64,000 nt of DNA from Calycina herbarum. Lineage: Eukaryota > Ascomycota > Leotiomycetes > Helotiales > Pezizellaceae. The translations under genes and the position numbers were made by a program. Shown one piece after another: positions 36,085 through 46,800 of the stretch (position 1 is its first letter; every line of letters starts with the position of its first letter). Below the pieces are notes generated by a model. It had not been told where the DNA came from. It saw only the letters and a program-made list of their open reading frames with translations, and did no database searches. The DNA is taken from positions 29,915 to 93,914 of the forward strand of contig LLEY01000208.1 of NCBI GenBank assembly GCA_001414485.1, given 5' to 3'.

Positions 36085-37967
36085 TATTTAGAAAATTAAG
36101 TAAGTTTTTAAAATACTATAACTCGACTTTTTATATATTAAATTACTTTTCTATTACTTATCTAAGTCTATCATATAGTTTAACTAAGTATTAAAGGCTT
36201 TTAAAAAATATTATTATCTTATTAGAGTACTTGGGCAAGTATTTAGTGAACGCCCTTCAGCTCGTCACCACTTTTTTTAGCACCAAAATGATGCAATCAC
36301 CACCTAAACACCTACTTTTCCTTTTGCAATTGAACAAGAACCGCAACACCAAAATGGCCAAAAAACACAGAAAGTCAAAGGGGCGTGCAGAGCCTATACG
36401 AAAAACCAGCCGCCGTGAGGTCCCTGTCTAGCAACGTACTATAATTGTTAGTAGAAGTGGACAGAATACCAACAAGGAAGAGTCACTTCAATAGACAGGC
36501 AGAGATGACGAGTCTGTCCCTGTTTCAGAAACTGGGGTTCGGGATATTAGAAAGAGGGCTAGAGAGAATGCTGCTCGAACTCGGAATAGGAATACAAGGG
36601 GCTAACATCTCGATATACCCTCAAACGTTAAGAATAAGCCTCGTTCTAGCTAACCAATTAAGCTCACCTCTACGTTACGTAAACGGATCGTCGAGAAGGT
36701 TACGAACTCGCGAGACGATCGTCGGAAGTTGAATATTATATACCTTTACAAGCTTAGACTTTAGGGTAACACAGACCAGCATAAGAACCTCTCAGAATCG
36801 TCCTTTCAATAAGCCTTATACAATGCTGGTTACTCCTTTGTAAAGGGAGGAATTAAGCCTGAACTTACGCCTGAACATATAAAACAACGAGTTAAATCAG
36901 TAAAGCGTCTCCTAGACATGGATTTATCCCAAGTTATGTTTATAGACGCCGCGGCATTACGTATAGAACTGGACGACGAGGCAGACCGGTGCTGGTAGAA
37001 AAAGAACGAATACTACTACAAAGACGTACGATACGAGACAGTTAAGGGATATTCTAACGGACAGTTCTTTGAAGCTATCTGCCTAGGTTCTCGCCAGGGT
37101 CCCTGTCATATATATAACCTAGAAACAACACAGGAGATCAAGGACGCGGAAGCTTATTTAGCCGAGGCCAATATAGCATGGTTATATACTACGGAACGCT
37201 AATTTAAGAAGCAGGAAAGGGCCAAGGAGGAGTACTAGACTATTAGAGGATGTAAGGTACCTAGAAAGAGAGCTAAGTTATATAATTTCTTATATAAGCT
37301 GGTATATAGGCGTGGTAACCGGGGCAAGGGAGGGGTAGACTAGCACCGGCTTTGTAAGGGATATCTTAAGCCAAAGCTTATTCCTTGGTATAAAGAACTA
37401 CGTAAGTTAGGACGAGGTAAGGTAATACGTTTGGTTATAGATAATACCAGCCCTTATTCTCACAAAGTAACAAAGGAGGTTCTATACTACTATTCTGTCT
37501 AGCGGCTCCTTTACCCTACACAGTCACCAGATATAAATATTATAGAGCAGATTTAGAGATATATAAGACAGCAGCTACGTAAGAGAAAGGTCTAGCCTAG
37601 GAATAAGGAGGATTAAAACGTATATAGGTAGAGGAGTAGAACCAGGTACCTCAAAGTATAATAGATAATATAATTATAAAGCTTAGAAAGACTCTTAAAA
37701 AGGTAGTAAAGCATAGAGGAGATAATAACTTCCAGGGTTAGATATAAATAAAAGGTCTAAATAGCTTCATTTTCTACTACTTTATATATGATTTCACCTA
37801 AATTTACGTTATACACAGCTGACAGTAGTGAAAAGGGGGGGAGTCTGTGTAGCCGAGAAATGAGCTGAAAATTAGGTAAGGGCGTTCACTAAATACTTGC
37901 CCAAGTAAATCGTGTTTTATGTTTTGTTTTTCTATTAGCTAACTCTCTACTAATGTCCTCCGTACCT
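36085..37967 (+). repeat. Terminal repeat copy C, interrupted by Tc1/mariner
   Basis: The copy runs 36085-36229, is broken by the insertion 36230-37905 with duplicated TA, and resumes at 37908 to end at CCTCCGTAC (about 37967). Read without the insertion it is the reverse complement of copy A. Normal-GC sequence begins immediately after. Confidence 0.8.
36230..37905 (+). mobile_element. Tc1/mariner-type transposon, 1,676 bp, inactive
   Basis: Perfect 28 bp terminal inverted repeats start CTTGGGCAAGTATTTAG at 36230 and end at 37905, flanked by TA on both sides (36228-36229 and 37906-37907). The interior encodes a plus-strand DDE transposase relic: FIDA near 36945 (first Asp), VIDNTSPYSHK near 37437 (second Asp) and LLYPTQSPDINIIEQIW near 37510-37560 (third acidic residue). 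Only a handful of in-frame TAG/TAA codons interrupt it, and base composition is far closer to normal than the flanking repeat, so it inserted later and suffered less RIP. The N-terminal DNA-binding part is split among frames. Confidence 0.9.
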
Positions 37968-38489
37968 TTCCTAGTTCTTTCGGTTTTCAATACTTTAGAC
38001 TAGTCTAAAAATAGTAAAAATTATGATAAGAATTATCCAAAAGCTAACCAAGTTGAGTGTAGCATGAAACGAATTAATCGTTGATTTACTGAGTATAGAG
38101 CTCGTTTCTCTTTTGAGAATTAATCACGGCAACTGATCTGCTTCCACGCTTGCCTTGTATAAACTGTGCCACCAACAACAATTTGGTTACACTTCCCAGA
38201 CAGTGATTTCTCTTGTCAAAGCGCTCTCACCGAATGTACCTTGAGAAAATCACCTCACGGTGGAATTTTTTCATGGCGCGGGAGGCCAAAAGGAAATACA
38301 AGATGAAAGGACGCGGAAAGGCCAGGAGCCAATTACATCTTATCTTTTGAATTTCAGCTATAAATACGGCTTACTCTTACTCCCACCTATCTGCTATGTT
38401 TAAACAATCCCGAAATTTGACCACCTTCAATGGCAGTAATATTTCAGCTACACTTCAACTCTATTTTACGAACTCAAAATGCCGTAAAA
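37968..38489. other. Intergenic, no gene seen
   Basis: This normal-GC flank of the repeat block lies upstream of the C2H2-finger gene. No continuation of the truncated gene from 27178-27557 was recognised here. Confidence 0.45.
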
Positions 38490-41001
38490 ATCTAGAGTGA
38501 AGAGCAAGACAATATCCTTCTGGCATGGCTCAACCTCTGTACGCAACCTCATCGTTACCTCAAACAATGTCACTCTAACGTATTACATAAAGCAACAGGA
38601 GAAGAACGCACAGAAATACAATGCGAGTGTAGACTCTCATATATTGTAACTGAAGACCAGGTCAGGACTGGTACCAAAACAGTCACACTTGCAGAATTAA
38701 AGTTAAATGGAACGAAACGACTGCAAATTTCAACCAAGCAACGAAAAAGTATTGCGAGAAACGAGAACTTATTAGCGGGGATGTCTTTGTTATTCTCCCA
38801 ATCAACACAGCTCGAATTTGCAAAAAGATTTACAGTTGGGAGAAGGCGTACTGTGGACCTGGTCGAAGGGACTGAACAGGTAAACTCAAGAATCCAAGTT
38901 GATTGCAGTAAATTGAACGAGTTTAACAGAATCCAATCGGTATCCAAGCTGACCAGACGACATTAAAGCCAGCAAAACGAGCTTCGGATTCAGACGAACC
39001 ATCAAAACCGACAAAACGACTTCTCAAAGTGGATGTCATAACTCAATCTCATCTCACGAATCACGGCCTGGCCGAAGAAGACATGACGGTGAAAATTCTG
39101 GAATTACGCCTCCAACAAAAAGACTTCGAGTTGGAAGAGTTAAGAAAAAGCTGTGGCGACAAGGTCAACCGAGCTTTGAAGCAAAAAACCCGACTTCAGG
39201 AGATATCTGAAGAGCAAAACAGACAGATGAAAAATTTGGAAAGCACCCTTGGAGAGCTCCAAATAACAGAGAGATATCATCGAGACCCCTTGACCGAACT
39301 GGGATATAAGTACTACACAGATACATACCGACTGGATCAGAAGGCGAACCAGATGAGGAAATTGGCTGATTTTGCACATGATTACCCAGAGCAACCTCGA
39401 CTTCTTGGGTGGGATCATATCACCCGAACAACGGTTTGCTTTGCTGAAAATTTGAATTATATCCTACCAGATTTTCTACAGCGTCATCCCCTCGTTGAAC
39501 CTCGTGCAATAGAGCCGATGCTTGCGACACTTATCCGTTGCATCGTCGGAGAACGGGAAGGAGGTGGAGGCCGCGAACACGACATTCTCAAGGACTGGAT
39601 TCACCGAATCGATCCAGAACCCCTGATTCAAAGCTTGATTATGGCCACGGTCAAGGAATGGGTCTTCAAAAGCCACTGTTCACTTTTCCCTCGCCCGGAA
39701 GAGGAGGCCCTTTTATTGACAAAATATCAGCAAATCACGAAGCTCACCAGTAATAATCGTACCACCCCCTGACCTGTCTGATTGACCGTTGACGAAAGTA
39801 GCTGGCTGGGTAACGCTTCGGAAACTGGACATTGCTGCCCATCGTAGCTTGATTGATACAGTACATTTTCGTGAAAATGTTCTTTCGAACAAGGCATCAC
39901 AACTCGCCTCGCAATTGTCCAAAGCATTGGCACCTCTGTTCATCGAGTTCGAAAATCAAACCGTGGAAACCGATTTGGAATCTTGGGGTCAGGACAAGGA
40001 TACAATTGAAGATCGAAGGTGTCGATTGGAGAAAGTGTTCGAGGAAGCCTTGTTGTTGAAGACTAGAGCCCTCTTGACAGACAATGAGTTCGGGTTTGAC
40101 GTACATGCGCCTGGTACGAGACTTGACTCCTCCTGCTAGCATTTGGCGACCCTACGAGTATATGATTGCCCTAATCGGCTAGACGAAATTATCGATAGTA
40201 CTTCAGAGCGGTTTCTCAGTCAAGCTGGATCCTCTCGGAATTCTCAATCAATTGAATTAACTGTCAAGCGAGGCTTAGACTCAAATGTTGGAGCACTTGG
40301 TTCGATAGTGACGGAGATAGCGCCAAGAGGTTGGGAATCAGAGGACGAGGAAGATGAAGATAAAAAGGACGAAGAAAGTTCGAACGTGGAATCGGCTGTT
40401 GAAGTATACCCTCTCTTTCTTTCCTCCGCCTTTTTTCTTCTTCAAAAAAGCATCAAGCTTGGTCTTCCAAGTCGCAGATTGCGCAATCTAAAAATCTCCA
40501 TCGCTAATCACACGAGGCACATGGCAGTGCCGGGGCGACGGCTACTGCAAATGAAGACGAAAGTGGTAATACCAACGGTGTAGCGAGTCGTTCAGCCAAT
40601 TGGAGATCTACGAAGACAAGGGCCTCTGAGAGTTTCATATGCTTTCGTTGTAATTTGAAACTAAGCAGTGCGAGAACTCTCTCAAATCACAAAAAGAAAA
40701 GTGACTTTTCTTCCACTGGGGTGTTTCATACAAGGATTTATAGGCTAAAATTCATGGCAGGTCTTGTAAACAATGCACGGTTTGTGGCCAATGGGTGAGA
40801 AACACACGAGGAAGAAGTGGCAGAGATCTAGAGTTCCACATGAAGATCCATGAGGACTCACTTCTTCTCGAAAACCAGCTTATCATTCCGCATACGATCG
40901 AGGAGTCCCCGGTGTCCAAGGTTACGAACGTGGAGTCGAATGGTCAACAAGCGCTTTCTGCTGCCCCACTTCCCCTGAGTATTGTTTTACCTCAGACATG
41001 A
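38490..41001 (+). CDS. Unknown multi-exon protein with two C2H2-like fingers
   Basis: Coding-like segments in succession: 38490-38880 (begins within DNILLAWLNLCTQ; true start not found), 39029-39772 (coiled-coil then helical domain), 39789-40139, 40143-40440, 40545-40715 and 40771-41001. The fourth is acidic (SEDEEDEDKKDEE). Near 40636-40690 the frame encodes CFRCNLKL...LSNHKKK, a C2H2-like finger. An intron (GTGTTTC...CATGGCAG, about 40718-40765) then joins to CTVCGQW...LEFHMKIH at 40771-40850, a second one. No family is recognised for the helical part. Zinc-dependent nucleic-acid binding is inferred from the fingers alone. The gene sits between two transposon-rich points and could be a fungal orphan. 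Exact exon ends are uncertain. Confidence 0.45.
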
Positions 41002-41068
41002 ATACATTTGTAGTCGGTTTATATATAGGGTGATAAATGTGTCTCTGCTGCGTTTTTAATTTCACATC

Positions 41069-41202
41069 TGTTGCTGGAATCGCTTAGAATCAGTAACACG
41101 TGATCTAGAACATTCTAGAATTGTAAATTTGTATATAAATACATCCTTTCTCTTCCTCTATTTAAGAGGTTTGAGGCACAATTCAAAAGCATTTTTGCAA
41201 CA
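41069..41202. mobile_element. Solo LTR, 134 bp, with 5 bp target duplication
   Basis: The segment starts TGTTG and ends CAACA (inverted ends, TG...CA as in LTR retrotransposons) and is flanked by ACATC on both sides (41064-41068 and 41203-41207). It contains a TATATAAATA promoter-like box near 41133. The short length suggests a Copia-type or non-autonomous element left by LTR-LTR recombination. Confidence 0.8.
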
Positions 41203-41207
41203 ACATC

Positions 41208-41691
41208 ACATTTTTATGGATCAATAGTGACCAGAGGCCTAGTATTGCCATTTGATCATGACAATGCCCCAATCGACGCTAGTTTTGAAATAGTGTTGGG
41301 TAGTTCTTTAGGTGCACCTGCTTTTAATTGCATTCTTTCTCGAGATAATTCGAAAGTTAGTTCTTTCAAACATTCTCGGAGAAGGAACGTAATTGTTTTA
41401 GAATATCCGAGGCAGTAGAGAGAGGGGTGTACGTAGAGTAATACCGCGTACATTGGTTACCAAAGGGGAGGTTAAGCGAGTAAGCAGGAGATTTCGCGGA
41501 GTGCCCGCCGCGGTTTTCTTAAAGTAACAAACTCAAACTCGCACGGCACCCAACTGTAGGGGCGAACAATTGCAAAGACAGCACGGGGTTTCACGAGCCA
41601 CGTCGATCCCATGGGTTAAACTGTATGACTACAACACTTATATAATATTGAAAACTAATTCAGTCACGTTCCAATTAAAAAAAATATCGCT
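41208..41691. other. Intergenic, no gene seen
   Basis: Only short ORFs of about 60 codons are present, overlapping on both strands, with no recognisable domain. Confidence 0.45.
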
Positions 41692-42860
41692 CTAATATTC
41701 CTCCTCCTCCTCGTCTTCGTCATCATCTAAAGTTCCATCCAAAACTTTCCGAAGGAAATCCACCTGAAGTTTCATCAAAATGGGAGCATCCTCAGCGGTC
41801 AAAATATCTAGATGTCCCTTTCCCTCTGCAAGATGCAACCGTTTAGGTCCTGTCAATTCCTCGTAAAATGCGAGCTGATCTTCTGCAGGCACTATCTCAT
41901 CATTCTCCGGGACGATCATCATCAAAGGGGGCGACTTGATCAGCTCAAGAATTGCCCTCGGTTGGAATATAACATTCTTGTAGTACGACTGTATTGTGCT
42001 GCGGTTCATATGGCCCCACCCTTTCTCAACCAAATTGGCCAACCATTTTGAGGCTTGCGCCTTGCCGCCAGCAGACAGGTCATCTGAGAGTGATTCTCCT
42101 TTGGGTGAGGCGAGTGCCACAAATACAGGTGCGTTGCCTCGAAGTTGTGATTCGCGGTCTCGAATGCACTTTAGGAGGATGCTAGGTAGCTTTTTAGGAG
42201 GGGTGAAAGCGATGCGTGGACAGACGATGATGCTGAATTTGGCCCTTGGATCGAGGCCTGCTGCACATGCAACACTGTAAACAATAAGTTAGCATTTGAA
42301 TTCTTCTTGTGTGAAAGAGCCGACAAGAGTCGAGAATGAAAAAAGTCTCCAATCATTCTTTAGTAATAAGAAAAGGCTCAGAAGGAGGAACAAGAACTGG
42401 GTTGCTCACGTAGCTCCTGAACTTGACATGCCCCAAAAACCAACAGAATTCGGATCCACACATTGTAGTGTTCGAAGATAGCTCAATGCATCCATGTGGT
42501 CCTCTAATTGTTTGAAGGGATCTGTCTCATTTCGTGGTTCGCCATCACTTTCACCAACACATCGGCTGTCATAGATGAGAGAAGTGATTCCCGCACTCTG
42601 AAAGTTTGCGGCTATGTCGGGGAGCAGCAGTTCCTTTGGGCAGTTCAACTAAAGTAGGTCAATTGACCGCAGCGAAAGCAATCTTCTGGTATCGGGGATA
42701 ACGCAGGAATCAAGCAGATGATTACGAAATGGATTGAAAAGGAACTTACCCCAGGAGCCAAGATCACCGCAGGGCTGTGCTTTTTAGCAGGAAACAACAC
42801 TCCTCTCAAGGTGAGGCCATCCAAGGTCTTGAATTCCACTTGTTCGCGTGAAGTCTCCAT
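41692..42860 (-). CDS. Polyketide-transferase-like alpha/beta hydrolase, 310 aa
   Basis: Three exons (42860-42750, 42648-42410, 42274-41692) give 311 codons with stop and canonical GT-AG sites. The start METSREQVEFKTLDGLTLRG and the blocks LYD/IYDSR..GESDGEPRN, GFWGMSSSGAT and IVPENDEIVP match fungal acyltransferase-like hydrolases that release or transfer chains from highly reducing PKSs. The nucleophile elbow reads G-M-S-S-S-G, offering Ser; many relatives use Cys here. A late His (GKGHLD) is in the right place for the triad, and the tail is Asp/Glu-rich. It is divergent to the PKS, which lacks its own release domain, so off-loading of the PKS product is the natural inference. Confidence 0.8.
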
Positions 42861-43887
42861 TTTTTGTGATTTGGCCGTACTATCCGAGGAAGTATGGGAT
42901 ATTTTTTTTTGGTTTTGGAAAATCTTTTAAATGCCTGCTGCCTGGAATATCTAAAAACGTCTTAAAACAAACCAAAATCGAATGATTCCTGACAGAGTAT
43001 ACTTTTGAACGGAGTAACCAACTATGCAGTGAGATAAGAACTAGGTGCCTTTAGAAAAAAGAGTAACACTGGTCAGCTCATTGCCACCCCTCAGCATGGC
43101 GGGCATGCCGTATTACAGGGGTTTAGAAGACCAGATGCTACGTTGTGGGGAAGTGGCGTGTGCCAACATCCTGTTTTTAAGCTTGTCTTTGGCTTGGTAA
43201 CGAACAACAATAGTTCCGAATTTGCATGCAGGTATTTTATGAAAGTGGTGATTGGGTTCCTATATCGAGAGATGCGTCCGGTTTTGGTATATTGGACAGT
43301 TAAATTCCGGAATCAGTGACCCGGATAATTCCCCCATAACGACTGCATATATATTTAACAGTTCGGAAATGATCTGCAATCTCGTGTAAACCCTTTCTGC
43401 AGCAATGAGGCCAGGTACTTTGCTGAAGGGATGCAGTCGCAATTGAAACTCAATAATCCAAGCCGGAAGTAGTGAGCTGGATAATGTTCAGATAGTGACT
43501 GCATCTATTGAACATTTATTGCGTGACATCTGATGTCGTGAACCCCGAGTGCTCTTTAGTAAATCGATGAGATTGGGTACCGTAATGACATGATGCGGTG
43601 TTATCTCTATATTGGATAGCTGGAGGATGGATAATGTCCAGAAACCTAGCAATTGCATGAACGGAAAATGTATGAAGTAGCATCAATTCTCTTGGAGGTA
43701 TGTGCGAAGGCCTAGATCACGACAAGGCAACCAAATGTAATGAGACGATGAGGATGAGAATAGGTTATAGCACAATACTGAGTAGATGAAACTCATATAT
43801 CTTCCTCCAGATTTCATACCAAAGCCTGCAGAAGAAACGAAAACCGAGACAATTACAAAAAAAACCAAGCAACAAATCATTCTCATC
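42861..43887. promoter_or_regulatory. Divergent promoter of hydrolase and PKS, with degenerate repeats
   Basis: This 1,027 bp region separates the two start codons. It contains two diverged tandem copies of a ~160 bp unit: 43300-43460 and 43460-43600 share ccgga...gtga...ggataat, ...gactgcat... and tcgtg..aaccc in the same order. A partial third (ggataatgtccag) lies near 43630. Shared control of both genes is inferred from the arrangement; no specific operator was identified. Confidence 0.45.
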
Positions 43888-46800
43888 ATGGCGTCATCGA
43901 GTGAATACTCACATGAAGGTACCCAAGCCTATATCCAGGACCCCATTGCTGTAATTGGCATGTCCTGTCGCCTGCCCGGGCAAAGCAATTCCCCATCTAG
44001 CCTGTGGGATTTTCTCGAGAGAGGTGGAATAGCTAGCAACGACACGCCCGCTACACGATTCAATCTCGAAACCCATCATGTAGGCTCACCCAAACCAAAC
44101 ACGATGCGTTCTCCTGGTGGAATGTACCTCGAAAGTATCGATCCGCAAGACTTCGATGCACCCTTCTTCAACGTTTCGAGAGAGGATGCAATTGTATGTG
44201 ATCCACAGCAGAGACAACTATTGGAGGTTGTGTATGAAGGACTCGAAAATGCGGGAATTACACTCGAGTCATTGGATGGAGCTCCAGTAGCTTGCTTTGT
44301 TGCCTCATTTACTTGCGGTAGGTCGAGGTGTGGGTCGCGATGTATACTTCGGTTAATTGAGTGTACCAGATTACGGCGATATACTTGGTCGAGATCCCGA
44401 GGACAGACCGCCAGGAACTCTCGTTGGCCTTGGCCGTGCCATCCTAAGCAACAGAATTAGTCACTTTCTAAATATCAAAGGCCCAAGGTATGTTAAAAGC
44501 TCCTGCAGCTTGGGTGTAATACTAATGGGTGAACAAGTGTAACGCTAGACACGGCATGTTCAGGAACTCTGCAAGGAATAGACATTGCTAGTCGCTATCT
44601 TCAGACTCGAGAGGTTACTTCTGCCATTGTTGCGGGTGCAAACCTTTTTCTCAGGTATGGATTGCTGATCCCGGATCTTTGCCTCGTTAAACCTGCTAAC
44701 AATATCTCTTGTCAGCCCTGAGCATAACATGGATAGTGAGTTACCTGTAGATTTTGACCACTGGTTCTGTACTGACACTCTCATCCACAGTCGGAAACAT
44801 GAAGACAGCGCACTCTCTTTCAGGACGGTGAGAACATACTTCTTCTGTAATCAAGCAATGCTAATACGTTTCAGATGCCATACGTTTGATAAAAAGGCGG
44901 ATGGGTATGCCAAGGCAGAAGCAGTCAACGCCATGATTCTCAAACGTCTGGACGATGCTATTCGTGATGGAGATGCAATTCGAGCAGTAATCCGCGGCAC
45001 AGCTACCAACAGTGATGGGAGGACTCCAGGGATTGCGAGCCCCAGCTCCGAGGCCCAAGCAAGAGCAATTCGCTCCGCTTACGCAAATGCCGGCATTTCC
45101 GATTACGGACTAACCAGTTATCTTGAGTGCCACGGAACCGGTAGGCAAATTGAAATATCTCAAACAACTGGCTAACCACATTCCCAGGTACACAAGCAGG
45201 GGACCCAATCGAACTGAACGGAGCTTCATCTGTGTTCGCACCCACAAGACCAAAGGAAGAGCCGTTGAGGATTGGATCCGTAAGTCCAGGGCATAAGACT
45301 GATATCAACCCCACCTAACTTCAGCTCAGATCAAAAGCAATATCGGACATTCAGAGCCTTCCGCTGGAATTTCGGGACTATTGAAGACGATTCTTGCTCT
45401 TGAAAAGGGTGTAATACCAGGAAATCCCACATTCAATGACCCAAATCCCAAAAGTACGCAACTCCAAACACAAACAATCTTTTAAGGGTTTGCTAACAGT
45501 TCTAGTTGACTTCGAGAAGCTTCGCGTCCGTCCATCAAAGGCAACTACCCCATGGCCTAACGTTGCATATCGCCGAGCAAGTGTCAATAGCTTCGGTTTC
45601 GGAGGCTCGAATGCGCATGCCGTCGTAGATGACGTTACAAGTTACCTGGGAAGAGAACCTGATGCCCATTGTTTCTCCTACATTCCCGGCGAAGACGGTC
45701 TCTTTGAAGAACAAGATACCGTATCTCAACTTGTCACTCTAGTATTTTCCGCCAATGACGAAAAATCTTTGAAATCCTACGTCAAGGCCTTGAGCGATCA
45801 TATCATCAATCCAAATGTTCAGATCAAACTACCCGACCTGGCATACACACTTTCGCACAGGCGAACGCGCCATTTCCATAGAGGTTATCTTGTAACTCAA
45901 GACCCTACGAATATTGACCAAGGCAAGCTAGTAGTTGGGAAGCAGGGTCTTGGTGCTCCTATAATTGGCTTTGTGTTTACTGGGCAAGGGGCTCAATGGC
46001 CAAAGATGGGAAAGGCGTTGCTTGATACGTTCCCCTCTGGAAAGGTATTGATCAAGAAGTTGGACGCCGTGCTTCAAAGTCTACCAGACAACCATCGTCC
46101 TTCGTGGTCACTTTTAGGTATGTATAAGGTTTCTCCACGGCAGTCGTACTCGCTAACATCGCATCCCAGCTGAGCTTACCGAAGCTCGAAAGTCACAACA
46201 TCTGCGACAGCCCGAATTCTCACAACCCATCGTCACCGCTTTGCAACTTGTGATTCTCGAGATCCTTGAGAATTGGGGCATTAAGCCTCAAGCTGTTGTC
46301 GGACACAGCTCCGGTGAGATTGCCGCGGCATACGCTGCTGGTCACCTCTCGCAAGGGGAGGCTATCAAGATTGCATTTTACCGCGGGCATGCTGTGGTAC
46401 TTGACGGGACGAAAGGGCCATTGGGTATGCTGGCCGTTGGGCTTGGCCCTGACCAAGTGCAAGAGTACATCGGAGACCTCCACCAGTCAGTCCAAATTGG
46501 ATGCTTCAACAGCCCCAACAGCGTTACACTTTCTGGTGAGTCTTCAGCATTGGAGGTGGTAAGACAACGCATCGAAAACGACAAGCACTTTGCGCGGCTT
46601 CTCCAGGTGGACATTGCCTATCATTCCAAATTCATGAAAAGTATAGCAGCCTGCTACAAAGATCTACTTTTGCAAAATTGCGACTTCCCGACCGACGCGC
46701 CCCGGGGGCAAAAGGCAACCATGTATTCTAGCGTCACAGGATACCATCTGGATCATGCGTGCGATGCTGCGTATTGGATGAGCAACATGGAGTCCCCGGT

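Noticed and set aside
36231..36732. Two small ORFs at the start of the Tc1/mariner element
   Set aside because: They lie inside the element from its terminal repeat onward and are broken parts of the transposase region, not separate genes.
27559..37967. Starship-type giant mobile element
   Set aside because: No tyrosine recombinase (DUF3435) captain was seen at either end and the block is only 10.4 kb; terminal inverted repeats and a Helitron explain it better.
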